From Bryobacteraceae bacterium (lineage in GTDB: Bacteria > Acidobacteriota > Terriglobia > Bryobacterales > Bryobacteraceae), in assembly GCA_025056455.1 (NCBI GenBank), contig JANWVY010000011.1:62001-126000 (forward strand): DNA of 64,000 bases, given 5' to 3'. Below are positions 16,297 through 25,374 of the stretch, piece by piece. Numbering within the stretch: position 1 is the stretch's first letter; each line of letters opens with the position of its first letter. The notes beneath the pieces are model-generated. The model made no database searches. It was given only the letters and a program-made list of their open reading frames with translations, and was not told the DNA's origin. The position numbers were made by a program, and so were the translations under genes.

Positions 16297-16846
16297 AATC
16301 TAACTCCAAGAGACGCCTCATTGCGGCTCGTGCCCTCGATTCCGCTGAACACCCGTGGCGTTTGGCCACCATCGTTTTTTCGAAGCCGGCTCTGCCTAGC
16401 TGTATACGCGACTTGATCTGGGCACCTGTTTTTACGACACAATCCAGATCTGCGCCGCCAGCAAGCAGACGGTGCCGACTCGCTGAAGACGTTGCAGCGT
16501 CCAGCTCTCGAAGGGCCCTGGCTTGCTCTCAATCGCTTCGTCTTGCGGACAACCGAACAAGCAGCTGAGGTTCCGACCTTGAGGGCCCCCAGTCAGGCTT
16601 ATCGGAGAAGGAGGGAGGAACTTGAGGAGGAAACTTGGGGTATTCGCGGTGAGCGCCGGCTGCCGTCTCCGCCAACGAGCGGCAAGTGCGAGGAGACCCT
16701 CTAGCAGCACGACCGACCTTTCTCATCAACTTCGAAACTTCCGAGTCGATCCTTTCGATCAACCGCTAACCCCGTGACTCGAATCGAGACGCGGCACTCT
16801 CTTCAAACGGTTTGCCAACTTGGTCCGAAAGGCTGCTCTCCCCTGG
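16297..16846. other. 550-base interval without a supported gene
   Basis: Between flaG and accC. Three overlapping minus-strand frames are open here (16269-16532, 16432-16710, 16529-16762), and each reads protein-like for only part of its length. A fourth minus frame, closed by a TGA near 16525, gives a stretch with ALRELDAATSSASRH and IQLGRAGFEKTMVAKRH. This could be a decayed flagellar gene disrupted by frameshifts, but nothing is recognisable. The interval should also hold the flaG-fliS promoter; no clear sigma-54 or sigma-28 element was found. Confidence 0.4.
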
Positions 16847-18196
16847 TTAAGCTTTTGACTTCGTAAACTTGGCTAGCCAGTTTGTATGAAATGACCCGGC
16901 TTGAAATTCGGGGTCCGCCACGATTTTCTGATGCAGCGGAATCGTGGTGTGAATTCCCTCGATCACAAACATGTCCAGCGCCCGGCTCATGCGCGCGATG
17001 GCTTCTTTGCGGTCGTTGCCGTAGGTGATCAGCTTAGCGATCATCGAGTCATAGTAAGGGGGAATCACTCCGTCGGTGTAGGCCCCTGTGTCTACTCTTA
17101 CGCCGATACCTCCTGGCACATTGAACGCAGTAATTCGACCTGGAGAAGGGGCAAAGGTTTCCGGATGTTCCGCGTTGATGCGGCATTCGATGGCGTGTCC
17201 ACGCAAAGTAATGGGGTGAGGAAGAATGTCTGGGAGTTTTTCGCCAGCTGCGATGCGGATCTGGCTTTTGACAATGTCCACACCCGTGATGAATTCAGTC
17301 ACTGGATGTTCCACCTGCACTCTGGCGTTCACCTCAATGAAGTAGAGGTTGCCTTTTTGGTCCATAAGGAATTCTACGGTACCGGCATTGGTGTAGCCGC
17401 AATCCCGCATGGCCCGGACCAAACTTTCGCTAATCGTTTGGCGTAATTCTGGGCTGACCGAGGGCGAGGGCGCCTCTTCGAGAACTTTTTGATGTCGCCG
17501 CTGGAGGGAACACTCGCGTTCTCCAAGGATTTCGACGTTGCCATGCAGATCGGCGAGCACCTGAAACTCGATGTGACGGGGATTCTCAACCAGCTTCTCG
17601 ATATAAACATCGGGACAAGAAAAAGCTGCTTGTGCCTCGGCCTGCGCTTGGGCATAGAGATTCGGCAGTTCCTCGGCCGAACGGACCAAGCGCATGCCCC
17701 GGCCACCACCGCCAGCGGAAGCCTTGATCATGACGGGATAGCCGACGCGGCCGGCGACCTCCAGCGCTTCCTCCACCGAGCGCAAAACGCCATCGGATCC
17801 AGGCAGTGTGGGCACGCCCGCACTTTTCATCGCCTCGCGTGCTCTCTGCTTTAATCCCATGAGCTTGATCACTTCTGGTTTTGGACCAATAAACGTGATC
17901 CCGGACATCTGGCAGACTTCTGCAAAATCGGCGTTTTCGCTCAGGAAACCGTAGCCAGGATGGATGGCGTTCACGTTGGTGATCTCTGCAGCCGAGATCA
18001 CCGAGGGGATGTCGAGGTAACTGCGCGAGCTCTTCGCTGGACCGATGCAGACGGCCTCATCGGCGAACCGCACGTGCAGGCTATTGCGATCGGCTTCCGA
18101 ATACACGGCTACGGTGCGGATGCCCAGTTCCTTGCAAGCGCAAATCACGCGCAAGGCAATTTCGCCGCGGTTGGCGATCAAGATCTTTTGGAACAT
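16847..18196 (-). CDS. accC: Acetyl-CoA carboxylase, biotin carboxylase subunit AccC
   Basis: ATP-grasp enzyme that carboxylates biotin on AccB using bicarbonate and ATP, the first half-reaction of malonyl-CoA synthesis. 449 residues, the normal length. The start is [20 protein letters not shown]. The ATP-binding Gly-rich loop is [16 protein letters not shown], the biotin carboxylase motif is [20 protein letters not shown], and [14 protein letters not shown] and [18 protein letters not shown] are present. The usual EMNTRIQVEH reads [10 protein letters not shown], a mild change that keeps the Glu, Asn, Arg and His residues. It lies 6 bases after accB, the standard pair. Confidence 0.98.
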   Translation of the reverse strand: MFQKILIANRGEIALRVICACKELGIRTVAVYSEADRNSLHVRFADEAVCIGPAKSSRSYLDIPSVISAAEITNVNAIHPGYGFLSENADFAEVCQMSGITFIGPKPEVIKLMGLKQRAREAMKSAGVPTLPGSDGVLRSVEEALEVAGRVGYPVMIKASAGGGGRGMRLVRSAEELPNLYAQAQAEAQAAFSCPDVYIEKLVENPRHIEFQVLADLHGNVEILGERECSLQRRHQKVLEEAPSPSVSPELRQTISESLVRAMRDCGYTNAGTVEFLMDQKGNLYFIEVNARVQVEHPVTEFITGVDIVKSQIRIAAGEKLPDILPHPITLRGHAIECRINAEHPETFAPSPGRITAFNVPGGIGVRVDTGAYTDGVIPPYYDSMIAKLITYGNDRKEAIARMSRALDMFVIEGIHTTIPLHQKIVADPEFQAGSFHTNWLAKFTKSKA

Positions 18197-18202
18197 GACG
18201 GA

Positions 18203-18691
18203 TTAGATGGGCCGATAGGTGAATAGCGCCTCGCCATATTCTACGGGCTTTCCGTTCGGAACCAGCTTCGCAACGATCACTCCCGCGGTTTCGGCTTCAA
18301 TTTCATTCATCAGTTTCATGGATTCGATGATGCAAAGCACTTGGCCAGGCTGGACGGTGTCGCCTACCTTGACGAAAGGCTCCGCTCCAGGCGACGGAGC
18401 CTCGTAGTAAGTCCCAACGATTGGCGCCGTGATCACTGGCAGCTTTTCTTCCGCTGTCGGGGGCGATGCGGAGGGAGGCGTTTGAGGAGTGCCGCTCGCT
18501 GCAGGTGGCGTGACTGGGGGTACGGCGGGCGCAAACACGGGCTGTGCCACCGGAGTGACGTAGGGAAGGGGAGGCGGCTCCGACGCCTGGCGTTTGATCC
18601 ACACGCGGTTTTCGCCGCGTTGGACCTCAATTTCACCCACCCCAGTTTCTGTAACTAACCGAATGATTTCTCGTATTTCTTCAATCGTCAT
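18203..18691 (-). CDS. accB: Acetyl-CoA carboxylase biotin carboxyl carrier protein AccB
   Basis: Carrier of the biotin cofactor, 162 residues. An N-terminal part (1-45, IEEIREIIRLVTETGVGEIE) is followed by a Pro/Ala-rich flexible linker (about 45-85) and the biotinyl domain with VIIESMKLMNEIEAE-type sequence (CIIESMKLMNEIEAETAGVI); the Lys in ESMKLMNE receives biotin. It ends with the usual VEYGEALFTYRPI. It is 23 bases downstream of the peptidase gene and 6 upstream of accC. Carboxyltransferase genes (accA/accD) are not in the window. Confidence 0.97.
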   Translation of the reverse strand: MTIEEIREIIRLVTETGVGEIEVQRGENRVWIKRQASEPPPLPYVTPVAQPVFAPAVPPVTPPAASGTPQTPPSASPPTAEEKLPVITAPIVGTYYEAPSPGAEPFVKVGDTVQPGQVLCIIESMKLMNEIEAETAGVIVAKLVPNGKPVEYGEALFTYRPI

Positions 18692-18714
18692 GGGAGATCA
18701 GCCTTCGGAGCCGA

Positions 18715-19806
18715 TTAAACGATGGTCAAGTCTTTTGGCGTCGGAGTTAGGACCTGGCATCCGGCTGGGGTGACGACTACCGTATCCTCGATGCGCACGC
18801 CACCTTCGCCTTCCAGATAAATGCCTGGCTCTACCGTGAGGACCATTCCGGCCTCAAGCACGGCTGTTTCTTTTTTTCCCAGGCGTGGCGCCTCGTGAAT
18901 TTCCAAACCCAATCCGTGTCCAGTCGAGTGCATGAAGGCGCGATCCAGCCCGTGGGACTTTAACACCTTCCGGGCGGCCTGGTCGACTTGAGCCGCCTTC
19001 ACCCCTGCGCGAATCACTGCCAGAGCTGCAAGCTGCGCTTCCAAAACGGCTCCATATCTTTTTTTCCACTTTGGCGAAACAGAACCGACGAATACCGTGC
19101 GCGTCATGTCGCTCGTGTAGCCGTCTTTCGTCGCCCCCATGTCTATCAATAGTAGCTGATTGCTCAGAAGCGAGTTGCTTGAGGGGCGCGCATGGGGCAA
19201 AGCGGCGCGTTCTCCGGCAGCGACGATCGTTTCAAAGGAAGGCCCCTCGGCGCCAAGCTTGCGCATTTGATAATCAATCTCGGCAGCGAGATCGGATTCT
19301 CGCATGGTGGCCCGAACTTTCTTGAGCGCCCTGTCAAAGGCGGCCGAATTTGTCTCAACCGCTCGGCGAATGGCTGCAAGTTCGGCCTCGGATTTCACCA
19401 TCCTCCGGGTTTCGACCAGATTTGCGACTGGCTTAAACTCCGCAGCCACGGGCAACACGCCGCGTAGATAGTCATAACTTGCAAAGGACAGATGGTTACG
19501 CTCGAAGCCCAAGCGCCGGATTCGCCGCTTGTGCAGGGCTTTTCCTACGCCTATAAGGGTTGAGCCCGAGAGGGTCACCACACGACAAACCGCCTCCTGC
19601 GCTGCCTGAACGGTGTAGCGAGGATCCGTGTAAAGAGTGATGCGCTGGGCCTCGACCAGCAAAAAAGCGTTGCTGCCGGTGAACCCCGTGAGATAGCGAA
19701 TGTTTGGAAGATGGGTGATGAGGATTGCGTCCAGTCCCTGCGCCGGCAAGGCAGAAGCAAGCCATTCTTGCCGTTGGAGAAATTCGCCTCGTGGAAACAA
19801 ACGCAT
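18715..19806 (-). CDS. M24 aminopeptidase (Xaa-Pro aminopeptidase/dipeptidase type)
   Basis: Cytoplasmic metallopeptidase of the pita-bread fold, 363 residues, with a creatinase-like N-terminal domain (1-130, with ILITHLPNIRYLTGFTGSNA) and the catalytic domain. All five dimetal ligands are visible: two Asp in LLIDMGATKDGYTSDMTRTV, His in HSTGHGLGLEIHEAP, Glu in VEPGIYLEGEGG, and Glu in VRIEDTVVV. The ATG at 19806 gives the family start; the frame is open 25 codons further with no homologous sequence. It probably heads an operon with accB and accC, an order known from other bacteria where such a peptidase precedes accBC. Confidence 0.88.
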   Translation of the reverse strand: MRLFPRGEFLQRQEWLASALPAQGLDAILITHLPNIRYLTGFTGSNAFLLVEAQRITLYTDPRYTVQAAQEAVCRVVTLSGSTLIGVGKALHKRRIRRLGFERNHLSFASYDYLRGVLPVAAEFKPVANLVETRRMVKSEAELAAIRRAVETNSAAFDRALKKVRATMRESDLAAEIDYQMRKLGAEGPSFETIVAAGERAALPHARPSSNSLLSNQLLLIDMGATKDGYTSDMTRTVFVGSVSPKWKKRYGAVLEAQLAALAVIRAGVKAAQVDQAARKVLKSHGLDRAFMHSTGHGLGLEIHEAPRLGKKETAVLEAGMVLTVEPGIYLEGEGGVRIEDTVVVTPAGCQVLTPTPKDLTIV

Positions 19807-19897
19807 AGTGTAGCACCGACGCAGAGCGCTAGCTGTGCGACTGCGGCGGGCTTCCAACGGAGCGGGGCATCCTAGCAGCACTTGTTGCGCACCGTGG

Positions 19898-19903
19898 TAC
19901 AGT
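19898..19903 (+). promoter_or_regulatory. -10-like TACAGT before sugar isomerase gene
   Basis: TACAGT eight bases before the ATG at 19912, which has no ribosome binding site. Spacing would put the transcript start at about the start codon (leaderless). No convincing -35 element. Confidence 0.3.
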
Positions 19904-19911
19904 ATGAGGCC

Positions 19912-20919
19912 ATGAAGCTTCGCCGTCGCGACTGGATCGCTGCTTCGCTTGCCGCTCCCTTGGCGGCTGCCCCGAAAACCTCCATGATGGTCGCAGCTAC
20001 TTCCTATATGGGTGTGCGCCGGTTCAAAGATACGCTAGAATTCCTCGAACATTGCCACACCCTGGGAGCGGCGGGAATTCAAGCGCAAATTAGCAATCAC
20101 GACCCGAGCTACCTAAAAACTCTTCGCAGCAAGGCTGAATCCTATGGGATGGCCATAGAAATCATGGCCGCCTTGCCGCGATCGGACAACGATGAGGCTT
20201 TCGCTCGCACGGTGCAGACTGCTAAGACCCTGGGCGCGCGTTGCATCCGCTCAGCCTGTTTAGGGGGCAGACGCTATGAAACATTCTCCTCCCGGGAAGA
20301 TTGGGCTCTTTTTGTCAAGAATTCCCGCACGGCGGTGACTCGGGCGCTAGCGCTCGTTGAAAAGACAAAAGTGTCTTTGGCCCTCGAAAACCATAAAGAC
20401 TGGACCGTGGACGAAATGCTCAGCTTGATCAAAGCTTATTCGAGTGAGTATCTCGGCATTTGCTTAGACACGGGAAACAACATCTCGCTCCTTGACGAGC
20501 CCATGGACGTCGTTCAACGACTCTCACCCTTTACCATCGCAACGCATATCAAAGACATGGGCGTTGATGAGTACCATGACGGCTTTCTTCTCTCTGAGGT
20601 TCCGTTTGGCGACGGTTACCTCGACTTAGCCGCCATCATCGACACAATCCGGAAAAAAGCCCGGCCAGGAACTCGCTTCACTTTGGAGATGATCACCCGC
20701 GATCCGCTCAAAGTGCCTTGCCTGACTGAGAAATACTGGGAGACCTTTGGGGAGGGTAATGGGCGGAAGCTCGCAGCTACGCTGCGGGCGGTTCGCACCG
20801 CTAAGTGCAAGAAACCGCTACCTATGCCGAGCAGCTTGTCCTTGCAAGCGCAACTTGAGCAGGAAGAGGCAAACGTGCGGCATTGTCTGGAATTCGCCCG
20901 CACAAAACTCAACATTTGA
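19912..20919 (+). CDS. Tat-exported sugar phosphate isomerase/epimerase-like protein
   Basis: 335-residue TIM-barrel protein of the xylose-isomerase-like/AP-endonuclease-2 superfamily. The N-terminus MKLRRRDWIAASLAAPLAAA is a short twin-arginine-type signal (RRRDW then Ala-rich core), so export is inferred. Barrel and metal-site features are ALENHKDWTVDEMLSL, LGICLDTGNNISLL, TIATHIKDMG and RFTLEMITRDPLKVPC, which place Glu, Asp, His and Glu as probable metal ligands. Divergent from the peptidase gene. Substrate unknown; many such genes occur in Acidobacteriota and Planctomycetota linked to carbohydrate breakdown. Confidence 0.75.
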   Translation: MKLRRRDWIAASLAAPLAAAPKTSMMVAATSYMGVRRFKDTLEFLEHCHTLGAAGIQAQISNHDPSYLKTLRSKAESYGMAIEIMAALPRSDNDEAFARTVQTAKTLGARCIRSACLGGRRYETFSSREDWALFVKNSRTAVTRALALVEKTKVSLALENHKDWTVDEMLSLIKAYSSEYLGICLDTGNNISLLDEPMDVVQRLSPFTIATHIKDMGVDEYHDGFLLSEVPFGDGYLDLAAIIDTIRKKARPGTRFTLEMITRDPLKVPCLTEKYWETFGEGNGRKLAATLRAVRTAKCKKPLPMPSSLSLQAQLEQEEANVRHCLEFARTKLNI

Positions 20920-20966
20920 AATATCTGGTGTAAGAAACTCCCTCCTGCGAAGACTATCTTCGATGC

Positions 20967-21482
20967 GTGGCGAAATACGAACGTTTGCAGGATGAGGAAT
21001 TGTTGGTGCGGTACGCGCCGGCCTTGCGCCGTCTGGCGCGATCCTACACTCGGGATCCGTATCGCGGAGACGACTTGTTTCAGGACATCGTCTTGGAAAT
21101 TTGGAAGGCAATGCCCCGTTTCCGAGGCGATTGCTCGGAACGGACTTGGGTGTACCGGATTGCCCATAACACCGCCCTTAGCTACTTGACGAGCGAGCGC
21201 AAGCGCCAGGAACGGGAACACAACGAGACTTGTCGCTCCGAGCCATCTGCGCGGGCCACACAAGAGCAAAACGTTTTGCACAGAGAACGGCAGCAAATCC
21301 TGTGGCGGACTGTCTCTGAACTGCCGCTCGCGGAGCGGCAGCTTGTGACCCTGTACCTCGAGGGGCTTTCCCTACCTGAAATCGAGCAAGTAACTGGGCT
21401 TCGGCAAGGTAACATCGCCACGCGACTTTCGCGCATTCGTCAAAAACTTGCGGCTTATTTGCGAGAAAAGGAGGTACGATGA
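20967..21482 (+). CDS. ECF-family RNA polymerase sigma factor
   Basis: 171-residue sigma-70-family factor with only regions 2 and 4. Region 2: GDDLFQDIVLEIWKAMPRFR then TWVYRIAHNTALSYL. Region 4: RQLVTLYLEGLSLPEIEQVT followed by GLRQGNIATRLSRIRQKLAA, a helix-turn-helix for -35 binding. The start is GTG at 20967 without a clear ribosome site. The perfect inverted repeat CGAAGA-CTA-TCTTCG at 20948-20962 lies just before it. The stop overlaps the start of the next gene by 4 bases, so the membrane protein downstream is the likely cognate regulator. Target genes unknown. Confidence 0.9.
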   Translation: MAKYERLQDEELLVRYAPALRRLARSYTRDPYRGDDLFQDIVLEIWKAMPRFRGDCSERTWVYRIAHNTALSYLTSERKRQEREHNETCRSEPSARATQEQNVLHRERQQILWRTVSELPLAERQLVTLYLEGLSLPEIEQVTGLRQGNIATRLSRIRQKLAAYLREKEVR

Positions 21483-22081
21483 ACGAACCCTTGCTACCAG
21501 ATCGAGAATCGCAACAGCTGTGGCAGAGTCACGTCCTGGATCCACCTATGGATACCCAGGCCGTCATTCGGTCTCTCGCCAGTCGGATTGAGCGTTTTGA
21601 CCGAACAATTCTGTGGCGAAATCTCCGCGAATACTCTGCGGGGTTGATTCTGGTTCCTGTGTTTACTCTGATGACCTTTCATGCCCGGAACAAGCAAGAA
21701 GTGGCGGCCGGAATTTTCGCCCTGCTGTCCATGCTGTGGGTCACCTTTTGGATCTGGCGCGCTCATCGGCGACAAACACCGCTCGATCCTTCCCTGGATA
21801 TGGAAAGCTACCGGGCGGCTCTGCTCGCCCGTTACGACCAGCAGATCTCCCTGCTCAAGACGGCCCGTTATTGGTACGTGTTGCCCATATGGGCAAGTAC
21901 GGTCACCTTTGCGGTGGTCCGAGGAGGCGGGTTTTCAACCTGGCTGGTCATCGGCTTTGCTGTCCTGATGACTTTGCTGTGTGTGGGTGTGATCTGGGTC
22001 AACGAGGTGTACACAGTCGGGCAATTACGGCGGGACAGAGACGCTCTGGAACGGGGATGTTTTGATTCTCGAGACGAATAA
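21479..22081 (+). CDS. Membrane protein coupled to ECF sigma factor (possible anti-sigma)
   Basis: 200-residue integral membrane protein. It has a cytoplasmic-type N-terminus of about 55 residues, then two pairs of hydrophobic segments (about 52-66 and 76-95; 130-147 and 153-172), with charged stretches between and a short charged tail. It overlaps the sigma gene by ATGA, the usual arrangement for an anti-sigma factor. No zinc-binding HxxxCxxC motif of the ZAS anti-sigma type is present, so regulation of the sigma factor is inferred from linkage only. Transport or sensing roles are possible. Confidence 0.55.
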   Translation: MNEPLLPDRESQQLWQSHVLDPPMDTQAVIRSLASRIERFDRTILWRNLREYSAGLILVPVFTLMTFHARNKQEVAAGIFALLSMLWVTFWIWRAHRRQTPLDPSLDMESYRAALLARYDQQISLLKTARYWYVLPIWASTVTFAVVRGGGFSTWLVIGFAVLMTLLCVGVIWVNEVYTVGQLRRDRDALERGCFDSRDE

Positions 22082-22250
22082 GGCGTGTACTGGCCTCGCG
22101 TTTCTGTTGCCAGCGCCGCCACGGTGAACGGTGGAGGGGGCATGTTCTGGCTGCGTCCGGTTAGCCAACCTTTTAAGCCGGTACCAGGCTCTAGCACCGA
22201 GGCTGCGGCCGCGAGCACGCCCCAGCTCCAGCAGGCACTCTGGATTGCGC

Positions 22251-22256
22251 TAACAT
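22251..22256 (+). promoter_or_regulatory. -10-like TAACAT before phoD
   Basis: TAACAT nine bases before the phoD ATG, which has no ribosome binding site. Fits a leaderless start. The rest of the 184-base gap (22082-22265) shows no gene or strong hairpin. Confidence 0.3.
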
Positions 22257-22265
22257 CGACAGCTG

Positions 22266-23810
22266 ATGCGGGATCAAGATTTTGAACGGCGGCGGTTTTT
22301 GATTCATTCCGGGCAGTGGCTCGGTTTGCTGGCTCTCGGTCCGGTAGACCGAATCGCCGCTTCACCCAAGTTCGAGAAGAATCCTTTTACGCTGGGGGTC
22401 GCTGCCGGGGATCCAGCCCCTGACGGCTTCGTCATCTGGACCCGGCTGGCCCCAGAGCCTCTTGCCGGTGGCGGGATGCCGCAGCAAGCGGTGGAAGTGG
22501 ATTGGATGGTCGCTGAAGACGAGAATTTCTCTCGCGGCTTGCGCAAGGGGAAAGCGCTCGCGGACCCGAAACTGGGACACTCCATTCATGTCGAATTACA
22601 AGGACTGCGTCCGAGCTACTGGTATTACTACCGCTTCCGGGCTGGGAAATTCGAGTCGCCCGTGGGTCGCGCCAAGACTGCGCCAACGCCTTCGGCCAGC
22701 CCCGATCAGTTGCGGTTTGCCTTTGCCTCCTGTCAGCACTATGAGGCAGGCTTCTATACCGCCTATCAGCATATGGCGGAGGAGGACCTCGACCTCGTGA
22801 TCCACCTCGGCGATTACATCTACGAAGGAGGCATCGGCAAGAAAGGGGTTCGCCAGCACAACAGTGCCGAAATTCTCTCTTTGAACGACTACCGCAACCG
22901 CTACGCCCTGTACAAAAGCGACGAATTGTTGCAGCGAGCGCACGCGCGTTTTCCCTGGATCGTCACTTGGGATGATCACGAGGTAGACAACGATTATGCC
23001 GGAGAGGCTTCAGAAGATGATCAGCCGCGCGCGGCATTTCTCGAGCGACGGGCGAATGCCTACCAGGCCTATTACGAGCACATGCCGCTGCGCAAGCAGT
23101 CCCTGCCAAGCGGCTCAAGCTTGTTGTTGTACCGGAGGATCCGGTTCGGGCGGTTAGCGGAGTTCTCCGTTCTCGACACACGGCAGTATCGGAGTGACCA
23201 GCCCTGTGGCGGCGGACGTGCGCCTCTGTGTGAAGCCGCGCGCGATGCGCGCCAAACCATGTTGGGCGAACAACAGGAGAAATGGCTCTACCAGGGCCTG
23301 GCCGCTTCCGGCGCCCGGTGGAATGTGCTGGCCCAGCAGGTGATGATGGCAGGCGTGGATTTGAACCCGGGCCCTGGTGAGCTGTTCTCCATGGACAAGT
23401 GGAACGGCTATGTCCTAGAGCGCGCCCGGTTGCTTTCTTTCCTGGCAGATCAGAAAATTTCCAATCCCATCGTCATCACCGGCGACATACACTCGAACTG
23501 GGCTTTGAATCTGCACTGTGATCCCGAACGGCCGGAGTCTCCGGTAGTTGGAGCGGAGTTTGTCGGCACCTCGATCTCATCTACTGGCGATGGCGTGGAT
23601 TTTCCAGAGTCGATTCGCGAGATTCTATCCGAAAACCCGCATGTACGGTTTTTCAATGCCCAGCGTGGATATGTCCGTTGCTCTGTGAAACCTTCCTTGT
23701 GGCAGGCGGATTATCGTGTGGTGTCAATGGTTACCAAACCCGGCGCTCCGATCCACACCCGCGCGAGTTTTGTCGTGGAGCACGGCAAGCCGGGCTTGGA
23801 GAAGGCGTAG
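22266..23810 (+). CDS. phoD: Alkaline phosphatase PhoD family protein
   Basis: Secreted metal-dependent phosphatase/phosphodiesterase, 514 residues, typical length. The start carries a twin-arginine signal (ERRRFLIHSGQWLGLLALG). The PhoD N-terminal domain has FTLGVAAGDPAPDGFVIWTR. Metal-site blocks are FAFASCQHYEAGFYTAYQHM, VIHLGDYIYEGG, WDDHEVDNDYAG and ITGDIHSNWALNL; the Cys in ASCQ and the Asp/His residues are the known Fe/Ca ligands of this family. PhoD releases phosphate from diverse esters in the periplasm or outside the cell. It stands alone, convergent with the next gene. Confidence 0.93.
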   Translation: MRDQDFERRRFLIHSGQWLGLLALGPVDRIAASPKFEKNPFTLGVAAGDPAPDGFVIWTRLAPEPLAGGGMPQQAVEVDWMVAEDENFSRGLRKGKALADPKLGHSIHVELQGLRPSYWYYYRFRAGKFESPVGRAKTAPTPSASPDQLRFAFASCQHYEAGFYTAYQHMAEEDLDLVIHLGDYIYEGGIGKKGVRQHNSAEILSLNDYRNRYALYKSDELLQRAHARFPWIVTWDDHEVDNDYAGEASEDDQPRAAFLERRANAYQAYYEHMPLRKQSLPSGSSLLLYRRIRFGRLAEFSVLDTRQYRSDQPCGGGRAPLCEAARDARQTMLGEQQEKWLYQGLAASGARWNVLAQQVMMAGVDLNPGPGELFSMDKWNGYVLERARLLSFLADQKISNPIVITGDIHSNWALNLHCDPERPESPVVGAEFVGTSISSTGDGVDFPESIREILSENPHVRFFNAQRGYVRCSVKPSLWQADYRVVSMVTKPGAPIHTRASFVVEHGKPGLEKA

Positions 23811-23846
23811 AGTCACCCCTCCGCGTGGACGGCACGATTACTGGCA

Positions 23847-23872
23847 GTGGTCCAGCGAATCCGCTGAACCAC
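23847..23872. terminator. Hairpin between convergent phoD and monooxygenase-like gene
   Basis: GTGGT-C-CAGCG, loop AATC, CGCTG-A-ACCAC: 10 paired bases with one mismatch. It lies midway in the 100-base gap between two converging genes, as expected of a bidirectional terminator. There is no T-run on either side, so termination activity is uncertain. Confidence 0.4.
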
Positions 23873-23910
23873 CACGGTCGTATATCACAACAATGAGAAC
23901 GACGCGGCCA

Positions 23911-25278
23911 CTAGCGGGCGCCAGATCGTTGAGCGCGAAGAGGCGGGCTAGAGGGCACATCCAAGTATTCAATCCAGCTGGTCATCATCTCTTCCTCGCT
24001 TTTATCGCCCCAGCGAATCGTTTGCGAGGGATCCGGATTGAAAGGATTGTTCGGGCTGTTGTCATAATGCGCTGTGACGATCAGGCGGCTGCCCTTTTTG
24101 ACGAGTTTCGGTTCTTGTAAACGGTAAACCAGCTGCCAGTTAAAGTCATAGCGGGGCACGCGCAACAGGATTTCACGCGATCCCTCCGGCGTTTCTAATT
24201 CGTAGGTGATGTCTTTGCCCCGGTAGTGCATGTGGGGCGTGAAGGATAACAGTAATTTATCTTGTTCGAAGTCGTAACAGCGGCGAACTTGTTGCGATGG
24301 CGCCCCAGCTGGGATACGCAGAAAGAAGTTGCGCAGATCCATGCGACGCAAAACTTGTTTTGGTGGCCCCGGGGCAAGATAAAGTCCCACGCTCGTGCGA
24401 TCGGTTTGCGGTGCACCGGAAATCCGCGCGTAGTGAATGACGAACTCGAGCTTGGCTCCCGGCGGGATCCATTTCGCCGTACCTTCAGGAAAGACATCCG
24501 GCGGGCGACCGGGTAAGAACGCGGCCAGCCCTCCTTCTTGGGCGCCGCGCAAAAAGGGCAAATCGGGAGTATCCGGTGCGCAACCGTCATTCCATACGGG
24601 GGCGTCCGGCCGGATGCGGCTGAGTTTCCCCTCGCGGATCAGATATTGAGCCAGTGAGGGCATGTTTTTCGTGGAGGCAACCTCCATCATCTTCAGGTCA
24701 TCGGTCACGAGCAAGACGTGCACATGATGCACCACCTGGCGGTTGCCGGGGCGAATCTCAGCCGCACGTATCCATTTGCCCTCGGTGAAGTTTGTAGGCA
24801 CAACGAAGTGCTCGTAGGCGTCTTCACCAGGCGTCACAACATGATCTTCGCCAATGTCGATGACGATGTCTGGTTTGCCGAGCGCCCAGCCGTCTACAAA
24901 TTTTGGGGCAGGCGGCAGATCGCGCGGATCGCCTTCGGGCGCGCCGGCTTCCACCCAATCGCGAATCGTAGCCACCTCCTCCGCCGTAAGGCTGGGGTCG
25001 TTGGCGAAACGACCGTGGTGCGGATCGGCAAACCATGGCGGCATTCTTTTCTTGACGACAGACTCGCGGATCGCCTTCGCCCACGGACGCGCCGATTTAT
25101 AGTCCAGGAGCGACATGGGCGCGATGTCTCTCGGCCGGTGGCAGGCAACACACCGCTTATAAAAGATCGGAGCGACATGTTTGCTGAACGTCGGGCCAGC
25201 GGCCGGAGCCGTTGACGCCATCAACACAAGGCCGACCAGCCTACCGGCGGCCAACAATGAAAGATCCCGCAATCGCAC
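23911..25278 (-). CDS. Monohaem cytochrome c fused to copper type II monooxygenase-like core
   Basis: 455 residues, exported (signal 1-28). A small c-type haem domain comes first: CVACH (43-47), with Met55 or Met79 (KKRMPPW) as possible axial ligand. The rest resembles the peptidylglycine/dopamine monooxygenase fold. Candidate CuH ligands are His184-His185 (VVHHVHV) and His282 (VIHYAR). Candidate CuM ligands are His349 and His351 (FTPHMHYRG) and Met431 or Met432. So both copper sites look complete, with a built-in haem that could feed electrons. Substrate unknown. Start GTG 25278 has GGGAG six bases upstream; the frame is open 12 codons further. Such fusions recur in Acidobacteriota. Confidence 0.75.
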   Translation of the reverse strand: MRLRDLSLLAAGRLVGLVLMASTAPAAGPTFSKHVAPIFYKRCVACHRPRDIAPMSLLDYKSARPWAKAIRESVVKKRMPPWFADPHHGRFANDPSLTAEEVATIRDWVEAGAPEGDPRDLPPAPKFVDGWALGKPDIVIDIGEDHVVTPGEDAYEHFVVPTNFTEGKWIRAAEIRPGNRQVVHHVHVLLVTDDLKMMEVASTKNMPSLAQYLIREGKLSRIRPDAPVWNDGCAPDTPDLPFLRGAQEGGLAAFLPGRPPDVFPEGTAKWIPPGAKLEFVIHYARISGAPQTDRTSVGLYLAPGPPKQVLRRMDLRNFFLRIPAGAPSQQVRRCYDFEQDKLLLSFTPHMHYRGKDITYELETPEGSREILLRVPRYDFNWQLVYRLQEPKLVKKGSRLIVTAHYDNSPNNPFNPDPSQTIRWGDKSEEEMMTSWIEYLDVPSSPPLRAQRSGAR

Positions 25279-25374
25279 GGCTTGCTCCCTTCTTTGGGTC
25301 GCCCCCTTAGGCACCCGTTGCCGTTTTCTTCTGCCGCAAAGATATCATGGCGAGTTGAAGACGTCATCCCCCCC

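Noticed and set aside
22082-22265. Possible tRNA or small RNA in the gap before phoD
   Set aside because: No cloverleaf or strong hairpin could be drawn by eye; only a -10-like element near the gene start is supported.
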